A stretch of DNA of 64,000 bases from Brevibacillus_D fluminis_A (GCF_052072235.1 NZ_CM125436.1:614001-678000); one strand, 5' to 3'. Positions 1 through 8,800 are shown, numbered from the stretch's first letter. Numbers and translations are program-made. The notes: a model not told the origin generated them from the sequence alone.

Positions 1-82
1 CAAGAACCATTTCGATTTTGTAGGTGGAAGAGATGAAAAGCATGAGACTTACTTCCGGGACCGCAGGCATGCTGGTCGTCAT
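1..82 (-). CDS. N-terminal fragment of a divergent gene, possibly the σ54 activator
   Basis: An open frame on the minus strand starts with ATG at 82 after an AGAGGG ribosome-binding site and runs off the left edge, so only 27 residues are visible (MTTSMPAVPEVSLMLF...). The fragment is too short to assign a family. It is divergent from a σ54-type promoter with enhancer-like palindromes between the two genes. Bacterial enhancer-binding activators are commonly encoded next to their target, so an activator is a reasonable inference from position only. Confidence 0.45.
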   Translation of the reverse strand, partial: MTTSMPAVPEVSLMLFISSTYKIEMVL

Positions 83-130
83 CGTTACCAATCCCTCTGT
101 TCTGCCATAATAGCTCATGATTCAAAAACC

Positions 131-235
131 GATGAAAAAAATCATCATGATGATAAAAATCCTAGTGAAACAAATACTTGTTTTCATTGGTTTTCGAAAA
201 AGTTAAGATAAGAATTACCGATGATAAAAATCATC
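131..235. promoter_or_regulatory. Upstream activator repeats (three GATGA-A/T-rich-TCATC sites)
   Basis: Two inverted repeats of the form GATGA-N6-TCATC lie at 131-146 and 220-235, and a third degenerate copy (GATGATAAAAATCCT) at 149-163. They sit about 50-170 bases upstream of a σ54-type -24/-12 element. That is the usual place for the binding sites of an enhancer-binding activator. The function is inferred from spacing and symmetry. Confidence 0.6.
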
Positions 236-286
236 AGTAACGAAATAAGTAGGTCTATTATACTTGGTTTTGGCCAAGTTTGGTAC

Positions 287-302
287 TGGCACAGTTATTG
301 CG
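287..302 (+). promoter_or_regulatory. σ54 (SigL) -24/-12 promoter
   Basis: TGGCAC-N5-TTGC at 287-301 gives GG-N10-GC, an almost perfect match to the RpoN/SigL consensus. It lies 38 bases before the start of the nitrilase-family gene and presumably drives the following three or four genes. Confidence 0.85.
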
Positions 303-338
303 ATAGAGAATTTATGCAGGCAAAGGGAGGGTATCTAC

Positions 339-1118
339 TTGCGGTTATCCATTGCGCAAATCGAAACCAAATTGAACGACAAAGCATACAACCTCGCGAA
401 AATCGAGCGCTTCCTGCACGAGGCCAAGGAGCAGAAATCGGATCTCGTGCTGTTTCCCGAGCTGGGCTTGACCGGCTATTCGATCGGCCCGTGGCTGGAC
501 GAAGCGGCGGAGACGCCGGATGGCGAAAGTGTGCAGTATGTGCAGGACCTCTGCAAAAAGCTGGCCATCCACACAATTTTTTCGTTTCCCGAGCGGGGGC
601 AGGACGGCAACTACTATGTTGCGACCGTTTTTATCAACGATTTGGGCGAGGTTGTGGCGCTGCACCGCAAAACGCATCTGTACGGTGAGGAGCAGGTGCA
701 TTTTACGTGCGGCGACGAGGTGCAGGTGTTTCAGACCAAGTTCGGCGTAATCGGGATCATGTCCAGCTATGACCTGGAATTTCCGGAAATCGCCCGCATC
801 CTGAGTAAAAAAGGCGCCGATTTGATCCTGATTCCGAGCACCAACATGGCGCCGTATAAAACCCACCAGCTCGCGTTTACGCAATGCCGCGCAATGGAAA
901 ATGAGGTGCCGCTGGCCTTGTGCAACCGGATCGGCAAGGAGGGCGACATCGAATTCATCGGCTGCAGCAGTTTCGTCGATGCGCAGGGTGTGACCCATTT
1001 GCTGCTGTCGAACCAGGAAGAGTTGCATACCATTCCCGTTTTGCTGTTCAAGAGTGCGGATTCCAAGCTGGATTACATCTTGAACAACCAGCCGCATTTA
1101 TTCAAAGAGCTTTGCTAG
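339..1118 (+). CDS. Carbon-nitrogen hydrolase (nitrilase) family protein with Cys-to-Ser at the nucleophile
   Basis: The protein has 259 residues when started at TTG 339, which follows AAGGGAGG at 8 bases spacing; an in-frame ATG at 264 lies upstream of the σ54 promoter and is rejected. Nitrilase-fold landmarks are visible: the glutamate in LVLFPELGLTGYS, the lysine in LHRKTHLYGEE, and the strand that normally carries the catalytic cysteine, here IMSSYDLEFPE. The family pattern is CYDxxFPE, so the nucleophile position reads Ser (codon AGC). Amidase or nitrilase activity is therefore doubtful. It is first gene of a σ54-type operon with an alcohol dehydrogenase and a permease, which suggests catabolism of an imported amine or amino acid; the substrate is unknown. 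Confidence 0.85.
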   Translation: MRLSIAQIETKLNDKAYNLAKIERFLHEAKEQKSDLVLFPELGLTGYSIGPWLDEAAETPDGESVQYVQDLCKKLAIHTIFSFPERGQDGNYYVATVFINDLGEVVALHRKTHLYGEEQVHFTCGDEVQVFQTKFGVIGIMSSYDLEFPEIARILSKKGADLILIPSTNMAPYKTHQLAFTQCRAMENEVPLALCNRIGKEGDIEFIGCSSFVDAQGVTHLLLSNQEELHTIPVLLFKSADSKLDYILNNQPHLFKELC

Positions 1119-1198
1119 GAAGGTAGAGAGAAATCATCAGGCTCCGGTTGGCTTGAGAACTAGCAGATAAAGACACAGGGGATTGGAGACGAGAGCTG

Positions 1199-2353
1199 AT
1201 GAATTTTGAATTTTTGTTACCGACCAAGATTGTCATGAAAAAAGGGATTCGGTTCGATACGGGCGCGTATTTGCGCGAACAGGCGATGGCGCATGTGCTG
1301 GTGATCACCGACAACGGGATCAAAAACGCCGGCTTGCTTGCAGACATTTACGCCAGCCTGGAGAACAGCGGCATTACTTGCGACGAGTACAGCGATGTGA
1401 AGCCCAATCCGCGCGATACCGACTGCGACCGGATCGCGGCGCAGGTGAAAGGAAAGCGCCTCGACGGGATTCTCGCCATCGGCGGCGGCAGTGTCATCGA
1501 TACGGCCAAGGCGGTCAGCATTTTGCACACGAACGGCGGCTCTGTGAACGATTATGAAGGCGCTTTTACGGTGAAAGCCGAGCCTGTGCCGATCGTCTGC
1601 ATTCCGACGACAGCCGGTACCGGCAGCGAGGTAACCTTTTTCTCCGTCATCACCGACACCAAGCGCAAGTACAAAATGAGCATCCTCGATTACCAAATCG
1701 GGCCGAAGCTGGCGCTGCTGGATGCGGATTTGACCGCCACTTTGCCGGCGTCGATCGCTGCGAGCACGGGGATGGATGCCTTGACACATGCGATTGAGGC
1801 GTATACGGCGCGGGTGGCCAACCCGATCAGCGATGCGCTTGCGCTGCACGCGATCAAGCTGATCAGCGAAAATTTGCTCGAGGCGGTGCATGGTACGGAA
1901 AACGAGCAAGCCCGCGAAAACATGCTGATCGGCAGCCTGATCGCCGGAGCGGCTTTTGGCAACTCGGACATCGGAAGCGTTCACTGCATTTCCGAGGCGA
2001 TCGGCGGTATGTACGACACGCCGCACGGAGTCGCCAACGCGATTTTCCTGCCGTATGTGTTCAAGCACAACATCGCAGCAAACGTGCAGCGGCATGCGGA
2101 AATCGGCTATGCGCTCGGCGCGGACCGCAGCCTGTCGCATGAAGCGGCGGCGCAGGCAGCTGTGGAGATCCTGTTTGCATTCAGCGAAAAGGTCAACATT
2201 CCGAAATTCCGCCATGTGAAAGGAGTGAACCCCGCCGACTTTGCAGTATTGGCGCAAAACTCAAAAAACAATATCTCCGATCCAAACAATGCAAAAGAGA
2301 TGACAGTCGACGATTATCTGCACATTTTGGAAGAAGCGTATGCCACAGAATAA
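1199..2353 (+). CDS. Iron-containing alcohol dehydrogenase (group III)
   Basis: 384 residues, the usual length for the Fe-ADH family. The N-terminal half holds the nucleotide-binding motif GGGSVIDTAKA and the TTAGTGSEVTF motif; the C-terminal half holds the metal ligands in GMDALTHAIEAY and in the segment from SVHCISE to TPHGVANA. It oxidises alcohols or reduces aldehydes with NAD(P). It lies 80 bases downstream of the nitrilase-family gene and 24 bases before a permease, on the same strand, and so is probably part of the σ54-controlled unit. The substrate cannot be read from the sequence; primary alcohols and 4-hydroxybutyrate-like compounds are options. Confidence 0.93.
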   Translation: MNFEFLLPTKIVMKKGIRFDTGAYLREQAMAHVLVITDNGIKNAGLLADIYASLENSGITCDEYSDVKPNPRDTDCDRIAAQVKGKRLDGILAIGGGSVIDTAKAVSILHTNGGSVNDYEGAFTVKAEPVPIVCIPTTAGTGSEVTFFSVITDTKRKYKMSILDYQIGPKLALLDADLTATLPASIAASTGMDALTHAIEAYTARVANPISDALALHAIKLISENLLEAVHGTENEQARENMLIGSLIAGAAFGNSDIGSVHCISEAIGGMYDTPHGVANAIFLPYVFKHNIAANVQRHAEIGYALGADRSLSHEAAAQAAVEILFAFSEKVNIPKFRHVKGVNPADFAVLAQNSKNNISDPNNAKEMTVDDYLHILEEAYATE

Positions 2354-2377
2354 CGTTCCAACGAGAGGTGAACATGT

Positions 2378-3769
2378 ATGGCTACACTGAAACGAACATT
2401 AGGTTTTTGGACATCTTATGCTACGGCGACGGGACTCGTCGTAGCAGGCACCACAATGGTATCGCTCGGCTACAGCATGGGCTTGACGGGACCAGCCTTT
2501 ATCATTCCGGCATTTTTGGCGATGGTGATCAGCATCGTGGTTTCATTTTCGTATGCGGAGCTTAGCTCGATTCTCCCGGGAGCGGGCATGATCGGGGACT
2601 ATACGCTTGCCGCAATGGGGCGGTTCATGGCGATCGTTGCCGTGCTCGGGGGCTATATCGTGCTCGTATCGGCAGCAGGGGCAATGGAATCGATTACGGC
2701 AGGACTCGCTGCCGAAATGTTGTCGCCGGCAGTGGACAGCACGACAGTTGCTATTATCCTTCTCGTCTTTTTCCTGATCGTCAACTTGATCGGCGTCGAC
2801 GTATTCGGTTCGGTGCAAGTGCTGTTGACCGTCACCATGATGGCGTCGACCGCCTTGATGGGACTATTCGCTTTGCTGGGGATCGGCACCGTTGCGGAAC
2901 CGCATTCCGTGGCGTTCAATCCGGCAGGCTGGGGAACCGTGTTCCAGTCGCTTGCGCTGGGGATTTGGCTGTACATCGGGATCGAGTACATTTGCCCGAT
3001 GGCGGAAGAGGTCAAAAATCCGTCGAAGACGATTCCACGGGCAATGATTTGGGGCCTTGTCACCATTTTTATCGCCGATATGCTGTTCGGACAAGCGTTG
3101 ACGCAATTCGTTCCGCTGGACAAGCTGACGACATCGGCTACGCCGCAAGTTGACGGCGGGCTCGCGATGTTTGGCAAACCGGGCATGATCTTTATCATCA
3201 TCATCACCATACTGGCCAGCTCCAGCTCGATCAGTTCCCACCTCGCCGCTGTGCCGCGGATGCTGTATGGACTGGCGCGCGAAGGGATGCTGCCGAAAGG
3301 GTTCGCGTACATTCATCCGCGCTTCCGTACGCCATGGGTTGGCATTATTGCGGTTTTCCTCTTGCTGTGCATTCCGTTTTTGCTCAGCATCAGCATGGAT
3401 CTGATCGCGACACTGATTCTGTCTTCTTGCGTGACATGGCTGCTGTCATACTTGATCGCCCAGGCGAACGTAATCATTTTGCGCAAAAAATATCCGGACA
3501 TGCCGCGCCCGTTCAAGACGCCGCTGTATCCGCTGCCGCAAGTTCTCGGGATTTTGGGCACGCTGTATGCCATCATCACCATTCATCCGGAAACGGACAT
3601 GAAGATCAAAATCTACAGCATCTCGGGCGCGTGTCTGCTGGTGATCGTGCTGTATGCGTTCTTCTGGCTCAAATATAAAAAACTGCCGCTCTTCACCCCG
3701 TTGCCGATCGAGCATATCCGTGGCGAGATCGATCTGGAGACGGATGAAAAGCTCAAGGCGAGCAGCTAG
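2378..3769 (+). CDS. APC-superfamily amino acid/amine permease
   Basis: 463 residues with about 12 hydrophobic segments. The first helix carries GTTMVSLGYSMGLTGPAF, typical of the APC fold, and PGAGMIGDYTLAAMG follows in the second repeat segment. The ATG at 2378 has GAGAGGTG upstream. It acts in the cytoplasmic membrane and likely imports the substrate of the neighbouring enzymes. Substrate specificity is not deducible. It is third in the σ54-type operon. Confidence 0.9.
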   Translation: MATLKRTLGFWTSYATATGLVVAGTTMVSLGYSMGLTGPAFIIPAFLAMVISIVVSFSYAELSSILPGAGMIGDYTLAAMGRFMAIVAVLGGYIVLVSAAGAMESITAGLAAEMLSPAVDSTTVAIILLVFFLIVNLIGVDVFGSVQVLLTVTMMASTALMGLFALLGIGTVAEPHSVAFNPAGWGTVFQSLALGIWLYIGIEYICPMAEEVKNPSKTIPRAMIWGLVTIFIADMLFGQALTQFVPLDKLTTSATPQVDGGLAMFGKPGMIFIIIITILASSSSISSHLAAVPRMLYGLAREGMLPKGFAYIHPRFRTPWVGIIAVFLLLCIPFLLSISMDLIATLILSSCVTWLLSYLIAQANVIILRKKYPDMPRPFKTPLYPLPQVLGILGTLYAIITIHPETDMKIKIYSISGACLLVIVLYAFFWLKYKKLPLFTPLPIEHIRGEIDLETDEKLKASS

Positions 3770-3780
3770 TCAGGCAGCCG

Positions 3781-4338
3781 ATGAACATTCACGAAAACGT
3801 TGAGAAACGAGCCGCCCACGCGCTTTCGCTGCTTGTCCGCCAGTTTTCATTTCCGCTTGTCCAGCAAGACCGGCTGACCTACCGATCCGGCGAGCAAACC
3901 GGCAGCCGGTGGGGTATCCGCTATACGCGGGCGAAAAAATGGATCAGCCGGGTGTATAGGCCGGAGATCGCATACATGTTTACGCTGCCGGATGCAGCCG
4001 ATGAAACGTACCGATTCAGCTGGAATCCGGGCAAAAAACAATGGAAGAGCGCAGATGATCACGGAAGCCGCCTGGTTGGCAGACTCAATGAGCACCGCGA
4101 CATCACCCAGCTGCTCGCCAGCGTCGACATGGAAAAGGTGGAGCTGACCAAAAACGGGAACGAGGTCACCCTCACACTCATCCCGATTCCCGGCTGTTTC
4201 ATCTGGACCCTGATTCCGCCGATCCATTATTTCGTGAGGCTCAAGCCGGAAGAAGCCGCTGCGCTTACAGATGTAGCACTAAGAATTGAACATGCCGTCT
4301 TGCGCGAGGAATCAGCAATGAAAGGGGCTGTCCAATAA
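3781..4338 (+). CDS. Unknown protein, 3' end interrupted by an IS element
   Basis: 185 residues, not recognised. The chain is mixed alpha/beta with a short hydrophobic patch near residue 138 (CFIWTLIPPIHYF) and no signal peptide. It starts 11 bases after the permease stop, so it belongs to the same transcript. Its last codons (KGAVQ) and its stop are supplied by the left end of the IS1182-type element starting at 4324, so the native C-terminus is lost or altered. Confidence 0.65.
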   Translation: MNIHENVEKRAAHALSLLVRQFSFPLVQQDRLTYRSGEQTGSRWGIRYTRAKKWISRVYRPEIAYMFTLPDAADETYRFSWNPGKKQWKSADDHGSRLVGRLNEHRDITQLLASVDMEKVELTKNGNEVTLTLIPIPGCFIWTLIPPIHYFVRLKPEEAAALTDVALRIEHAVLREESAMKGAVQ

Positions 4339-6099
4339 GTCCCTAAAATAAAAAGTTGGGCGGAAAAACGTCATGTTTTCCGTCCAACTCTTTTTTTTCT
4401 GTCGCGTTTGCAGTAAAGTAGCTTGGCGGATGCCCGCCACCTTCAGTAGATTGTGGGCCAAAGCCACAATCCCAAACTCGGTGTGAACCTTCTCTAGCCC
4501 TCGCAAGGAGAACCGCCGGAACGACCTGTTGCCCTTGATGTGACCGAATACGCTCTCTACCTCCACTTTACGTCGAGCATAGATGGCGGATTTCGCGTCA
4601 TCCTCAAGAGCTTTTTTGGCCTTTGCTTTTACCTCTTCCCAGATCGTATTCCAGTGTACCTGGCGGTTCCCCTTTGCCTTGGTGCAGCTTGCCTTGAATG
4701 GACAATCACTGCAATCTTCACATTCATAAATCTTAAAGCTTTGTTCCAGGCCAGAAGTGTTTTTTTTCGTTTGGTATTTCTTAAAGCGAACGTACCGGCC
4801 ATTTGGGCAAACAAATTGGTCATCGCGCTCTTCATACATCCAGTTGGAGGCGTGCCGGATGTCTTTCTTGTATCGACGTGTTTTCTCTTTCCTGTAGCTG
4901 CCGTAAGGAATGAGAAAATCAAAACGCGGCTCTTTTTCTTCGCCCACCGCATACAAATAGTTCTCTTCGCTGCCATAGCCTGCATCGGCAATCACCGTTT
5001 TCGGCATGGGCAAAGAAGACGCGGCTAATCGCTCCATATGTGGCATAAAGCAACGCGTATCTGTAGGTCGCTGATGAAGGCTGTAAAACAAAATGAATTG
5101 GTTTTCCGTGGCCATTTGCACATTGTAGCCCGGCTTCAGTTGGCCATTTTTCATGTGATCTTCCTTCATCCGCATAAACGTGGCGTCCGGGTCTGTTTTG
5201 GAATAGCTGTTGCGATCACCAAAGCAGGCTTTCTGCTGCTCATACTTGGCGAATCGGGGAAGAAAATCCTCCCGAATTTGTTTCAGCGGCTGCTTCAAGG
5301 CACTGCGCTCTTTGCGTAACTCTTTCCGCTCTTCGCTGCCGTTTGCCTCCGCTATTTGTTCCGTCAATCTTTCCACCTTTTCCTCCAGCACGACTGCTGC
5401 TACTTCGAGCTTGGTAGGCAGTTCATCTGGTTCCGCCGCCGCGTATTCGCCAGCTTCTTGCTGCGTGAGCGTATGAATATGTGCAAGGGCAGCCTGTACT
5501 TTTTCCTTGAGCTTCTCCTCGAAGCGTAATGTCGATTTCTTCCACACAAACGAATACTTGTTAGCGTCAGCTTCGATCTTCGTACCATCTAAAAAGTACT
5601 GCTCCATCGTGATATAGTTGTCTGCGATGAGCGTTCGGATCATCGTTTCAAACAGCTCGTCCATAAACGTTTTCATGCGCACACCACGAAAGTCGTTCAG
5701 GGTACGGAAGTCGGGCTGTTGCATCGCTGCCAGCCACATGGCCGGGAGATTTTCTTGCAGTAGCTTTTCGATGCCACGACAGGAATAGACTTTTTGTGAG
5801 TAGCCGTACAGCATGACTTTGAGCATCATTTTGGGATGGTAGGCACTCCGGCCTCCGCCTGTATAGTGAGAAAACAACTGCTCATCCGGGATGGCTTCAA
5901 TCATCTCGTCAATCACGCGGGCTACGTGATGGGTAGGAATGTACATCTCCAGATCCAGAATCATCTGAGCCTGTTTGTTGTCATAGTCTTTAAAGGTAGG
6001 TGCAAGGTTTCTTTTGGAAACGATCTTTTCTTCCAACCCCCCTAGAGGAAGGGTCAGCCCTGTGGTATACTCTTCTATAGTAGTCATTTGATTAAGCAT
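4312..6099 (-). CDS. IS1182-family transposase
   Basis: 595 residues from ATG 6099, which follows AAAGGACGG; an in-frame upstream extension to 6189 has no ribosome-binding site. An N-terminal DUF772-type region (YIPTHHVARVIDEM, LKVMLYGYSQK) is followed by a DDE transposase domain with GYNVQMATEN, TVIADAGYGSEEN and, near the C-terminus, EVESVFGHIKGNRSFRRF. A four-cysteine cluster (CEDCSDCPFKASC) sits before the last motif. The frame reads through the left inverted repeat and ends at a TGA in host DNA at 4312-4314, so the stop codon is outside the element. The gene looks intact. Confidence 0.93.
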   Translation of the reverse strand: MLNQMTTIEEYTTGLTLPLGGLEEKIVSKRNLAPTFKDYDNKQAQMILDLEMYIPTHHVARVIDEMIEAIPDEQLFSHYTGGGRSAYHPKMMLKVMLYGYSQKVYSCRGIEKLLQENLPAMWLAAMQQPDFRTLNDFRGVRMKTFMDELFETMIRTLIADNYITMEQYFLDGTKIEADANKYSFVWKKSTLRFEEKLKEKVQAALAHIHTLTQQEAGEYAAAEPDELPTKLEVAAVVLEEKVERLTEQIAEANGSEERKELRKERSALKQPLKQIREDFLPRFAKYEQQKACFGDRNSYSKTDPDATFMRMKEDHMKNGQLKPGYNVQMATENQFILFYSLHQRPTDTRCFMPHMERLAASSLPMPKTVIADAGYGSEENYLYAVGEEKEPRFDFLIPYGSYRKEKTRRYKKDIRHASNWMYEERDDQFVCPNGRYVRFKKYQTKKNTSGLEQSFKIYECEDCSDCPFKASCTKAKGNRQVHWNTIWEEVKAKAKKALEDDAKSAIYARRKVEVESVFGHIKGNRSFRRFSLRGLEKVHTEFGIVALAHNLLKVAGIRQATLLQTRQKKKSWTENMTFFRPTFYFRDLLDSPFHC

Positions 6100-6237
6100 A
6101 AAAACCGTCCTTTTGTAGAGTGTGGGTGTGGTAACTTCCATTCTACAGGAAAAGGCGGTTTTTTTGTGCCTTATTTTAACATGTAACAAAAATGGGGCGT
6201 CCAGCGGTCAGTTTTCACTGACTTTCTGGACAGCCCC
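4324..6237. mobile_element. IS1182-family insertion sequence, complete
   Basis: The element is bounded by inverted ends that begin GGGGCTGTCCA (left 4324, right complement ending 6237), followed by a shared AAGTC, and is filled by one transposase gene on the minus strand. Flanks read ATGAA(A) on the left and TTCAT on the right, i.e. mirror-symmetric, suggesting insertion in a small palindrome. No clear direct target duplication is visible. It separates the 3' end of the unknown gene from hairpin element A. Confidence 0.88.
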
Positions 6238-6253
6238 TTCATCTGTCTTAAAA

Positions 6254-6486
6254 AGCGAAGGGATTCGGGCGAAAAAGTGAGGCGAAAGCTTTGGCTTGGC
6301 CAGCAGAGGCTCCGGCAAAAAAATGGAACGTTTTTCGCGCCACATGAGCGTCCTTGAGATACACCCGCCGCGCAGCGTGTGGCTTTGGGGCGCGGTTCCA
6401 TTTTTTTGCCGGAGCCGGTCTTGTCTGCTTCCTTGCAGGCCAAGCCACTCGCGACAGCCCCACTTTTTCGCCCGAATCCCCGACCA
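6254..6486. repeat. Long hairpin element, copy A
   Basis: A self-complementary element of about 230 bp. Perfect paired segments are 6261-6279 with 6461-6479 (19 bp), 6293-6301 with 6438-6446 (9 bp) and 6308-6329 with 6395-6416 (22 bp). The apical core 6330-6394 contains its own pairing (CGCGCCACA with TGTGG and GGCGCG). The core, the outer edges AGCGAAGGGATT and AATCCCCGA, and the segment GGAGCCGGTC recur in copy B near 31 kb, whereas the arms do not. No protein is encoded convincingly. It lies between convergent gene ends. Confidence 0.85.
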
Positions 6487-6504
6487 ACTGCCGTAGCAAA
6501 TGTT

Positions 6505-7914
6505 TTACGCGGCCCCTCCCTCGGACTCCGTCGGCAAAATCACCGTAAAATAAACCCCTTCACCGCCATTATCCACGCGAATGCTGCCGCCATGCGACTC
6601 GATGACAGCGCGCGCGATGGCGAGCCCCAGCCCATGCTTGCCGGATTTGCCTTTGCGGAAGCGCTGGAACAGCTGCGGCAGCAAGTTTTCCTCAATCGGC
6701 GGCCCGTCATTGGACAAAATCAGCTCCAGCCTGTCTGAAAACGAGGAGCTGCGGATGCAAAGCTTCGTTTTGGCATAGCGAAGCTGGTTTTCCAAAATGT
6801 TGACGAATGCGGTGCTGAGCTGCTCGCCATCTCCGTAGCAGTACAGCGAATGAGGAAGGCGCACGTCCCACTCGATCGCCGGGTTCAGGACGGACAGGCG
6901 CTGCCTGATCAACGTGAACAGCTCGACCAGATCGACGCGTTTGAACTGGGTCATCTGCGCCACCGATTCGATTTTCGTCAAATAGAGGAGCTGTTCCACG
7001 ACTTTTTCCAGACGCTTGCTTTCCTCCATGATGATCGCGAGCCCGCGGTCGGCTTGCTCGCCTTGGAAGATGCCTTCTGCAAGTCCTTGCGTATAGCCTT
7101 GAATCGCCATGATCGGCGTCTTCAGCTCATGCGAGATGTTCTGGATGAAGTGGCGCTGCGACTCGTCATACTCCTTCAGCTGATTTTTCATTTTTTCAAA
7201 AGAGCGGGCGAGCTGGCCGATTTCATCCTGCCGGTCGACTTTAAGGGGCACGTCGAACTGGCGCAGGGCGATTTTTTGGCACGACTCATCCAGCCTGCGG
7301 ATCGGCGCGCTCAAATAGCGGCTGAACCACATGGCGAGCAGCCAGCTCATCACCAAAATGATCGCGAACACGATGAAAAACTGCTGGGTCAACACGGCGT
7401 TGATGTTATTCAAATCGCGCTCTTTGGAAAACAGCACCAGGTAGTAGGGGAACGAGTGATAATTGAGCTGCTTGCTGACGAACAGATACGTTTCATGGCT
7501 GCGGTCAAGCGTCCCGCGCTGCAGTTCGTCTTTTTTGTAGGTGGCCGCCATACGATACAGCTGCACCAGATCGCTTTGCGGCACCTGTTCGGTGCTTCGC
7601 TGCCCCAAAAGCTCTCCGTTCGGCCCGTATACGAGCACATCAAAGGAGTATTCGTACTTGGACAACAGCAATTGCAAAAAGAGCGGGGCGGAAGCAGGGA
7701 AAGGAAGCAATTCATTATGCTCGGTAAACGAGATGTGGCTCGACAATTCATCGAACTCGTCTTCCAGCAGCGAAAACGTATTGCTGACCAAATACTGTTT
7801 GACCGCCAGCGGATACAAAACGCCCACGCTGCTCCCGAGCAAGATCGTCAGCAGCATGAACAGGATGAGGATTTGGCGGGAGAGCGGCCAGTTTTTCAAG
7901 CGCAAAAGCTTCAT
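6505..7914 (-). CDS. Sensor histidine kinase
   Basis: 469 residues. Transmembrane segments lie near residues 14-36 and 177-197 and flank an extracellular sensor domain; HAMP follows at about 198-250. The H box is FIQNISHELKTP with the phospho-acceptor His at 262. The ATPase domain shows the N box (VNILENQLRYA) and G boxes (GKHGLGLAIARAVIESHGG). It overlaps the response regulator stop by ATGA, so the pair is translationally coupled. The signal sensed is unknown. Confidence 0.95.
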   Translation of the reverse strand: MKLLRLKNWPLSRQILILFMLLTILLGSSVGVLYPLAVKQYLVSNTFSLLEDEFDELSSHISFTEHNELLPFPASAPLFLQLLLSKYEYSFDVLVYGPNGELLGQRSTEQVPQSDLVQLYRMAATYKKDELQRGTLDRSHETYLFVSKQLNYHSFPYYLVLFSKERDLNNINAVLTQQFFIVFAIILVMSWLLAMWFSRYLSAPIRRLDESCQKIALRQFDVPLKVDRQDEIGQLARSFEKMKNQLKEYDESQRHFIQNISHELKTPIMAIQGYTQGLAEGIFQGEQADRGLAIIMEESKRLEKVVEQLLYLTKIESVAQMTQFKRVDLVELFTLIRQRLSVLNPAIEWDVRLPHSLYCYGDGEQLSTAFVNILENQLRYAKTKLCIRSSSFSDRLELILSNDGPPIEENLLPQLFQRFRKGKSGKHGLGLAIARAVIESHGGSIRVDNGGEGVYFTVILPTESEGGAA

Positions 7915-8615
7915 AGATTGGTCATCCTGTACCCGAAGCCGTAGACGGTTTCCAGAGGGAATTCCGGCAGCTTCCGGCGAATCCGCTTGACCAGATCATC
8001 GACGGCGCGGTCAGAGCCGATGTAATCGTCGCCCCAAATGGCGGTCAATATTTGCTCGCGGTGGAGCGCTTGGTTCGGATTGCGCAAAAAGAAGGAGATC
8101 AGGTCGAACTCTTTTGTCGTCAAATCGATCGGCGTTTCGTTTTCTTTGATCAGCCGCCCTTTTTCCGAGATCAAGTATGGCCCGACCGCCATCCAGTCCT
8201 GGTATTGCTGCTGAGGCGATGCGACGGTTGGGACCGCTGGTTTTTCGTAAGTGCGCTGGAGCAGCTTCTGGACGCGGATGACGAGTTCGCGCGGCAAAAA
8301 CGGTTTGGCCAGGTAATCGTCGCTGCCCAGCTCCAGGCCGATCACTTTATCCATATCTTGATCGCGTGCGGAAATGAAGATGATCGGCACATCGGATTGT
8401 TTGCGGATCAAACGGAGCAGCTCATAGCCGTCGATATCCGGCAGCATGATATCGAGAATCCAGAGATGCGGTTGTTCTTTATCCAAAATGGCAAGTACCT
8501 CTGAGCCGGATTGGAAGGTTTTGACCTGGAAACCGGCATTCAGCAGGTACGAGTTTAATAACTGCAAAAGATTCGTTTCATCATCGACCAAATAAATTAC
8601 GTAAGGTGAAGACAT
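7911..8615 (-). CDS. OmpR-type response regulator
   Basis: 234 residues from ATG 8615, preceded by AGGGAGGG; the longer frame to 8774 has no ribosome-binding site and would enter the promoter region. The receiver domain has acidic residues D11/D12, the phospho-acceptor D55 in LWILDIMLPD and the conserved Lys in DDYLAKPF. The C-terminal winged helix (LTTKEFDLISFFLRNPNQALHREQIL, RAVDDLVKRIRRKL) is OmpR/PhoB type. It is partner of the downstream kinase. Confidence 0.95.
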   Translation of the reverse strand: MSSPYVIYLVDDETNLLQLLNSYLLNAGFQVKTFQSGSEVLAILDKEQPHLWILDIMLPDIDGYELLRLIRKQSDVPIIFISARDQDMDKVIGLELGSDDYLAKPFLPRELVIRVQKLLQRTYEKPAVPTVASPQQQYQDWMAVGPYLISEKGRLIKENETPIDLTTKEFDLISFFLRNPNQALHREQILTAIWGDDYIGSDRAVDDLVKRIRRKLPEFPLETVYGFGYRMTNL

Positions 8616-8800
8616 AGGGGCTGTACCCTCCCTATCAGGATTTCTTTTTATATTGTAGCATAGCGCTAAAATGGATGTATGGGAGCAGTATAGGAGGACT
8701 GTGTAAAACTTGTGAAAGCCCGCTTTTCGTGGCAGAATCTGTCGAATATAATGGGAGAAAAGGTCGAATCCCAACCACTACCAGTCAAAGGAGAGGTCAT

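Noticed and set aside
6254..6486. Element A as an ordinary transcription terminator
   Set aside because: Far too long, no terminal T run at the stem base, and the apical core rather than the stem is conserved between copies.
6296..6548. Short frames inside the hairpin elements as genes
   Set aside because: No ribosome-binding sites; similar peptides in both copies follow from the conserved core; frames are not conserved through the arms.
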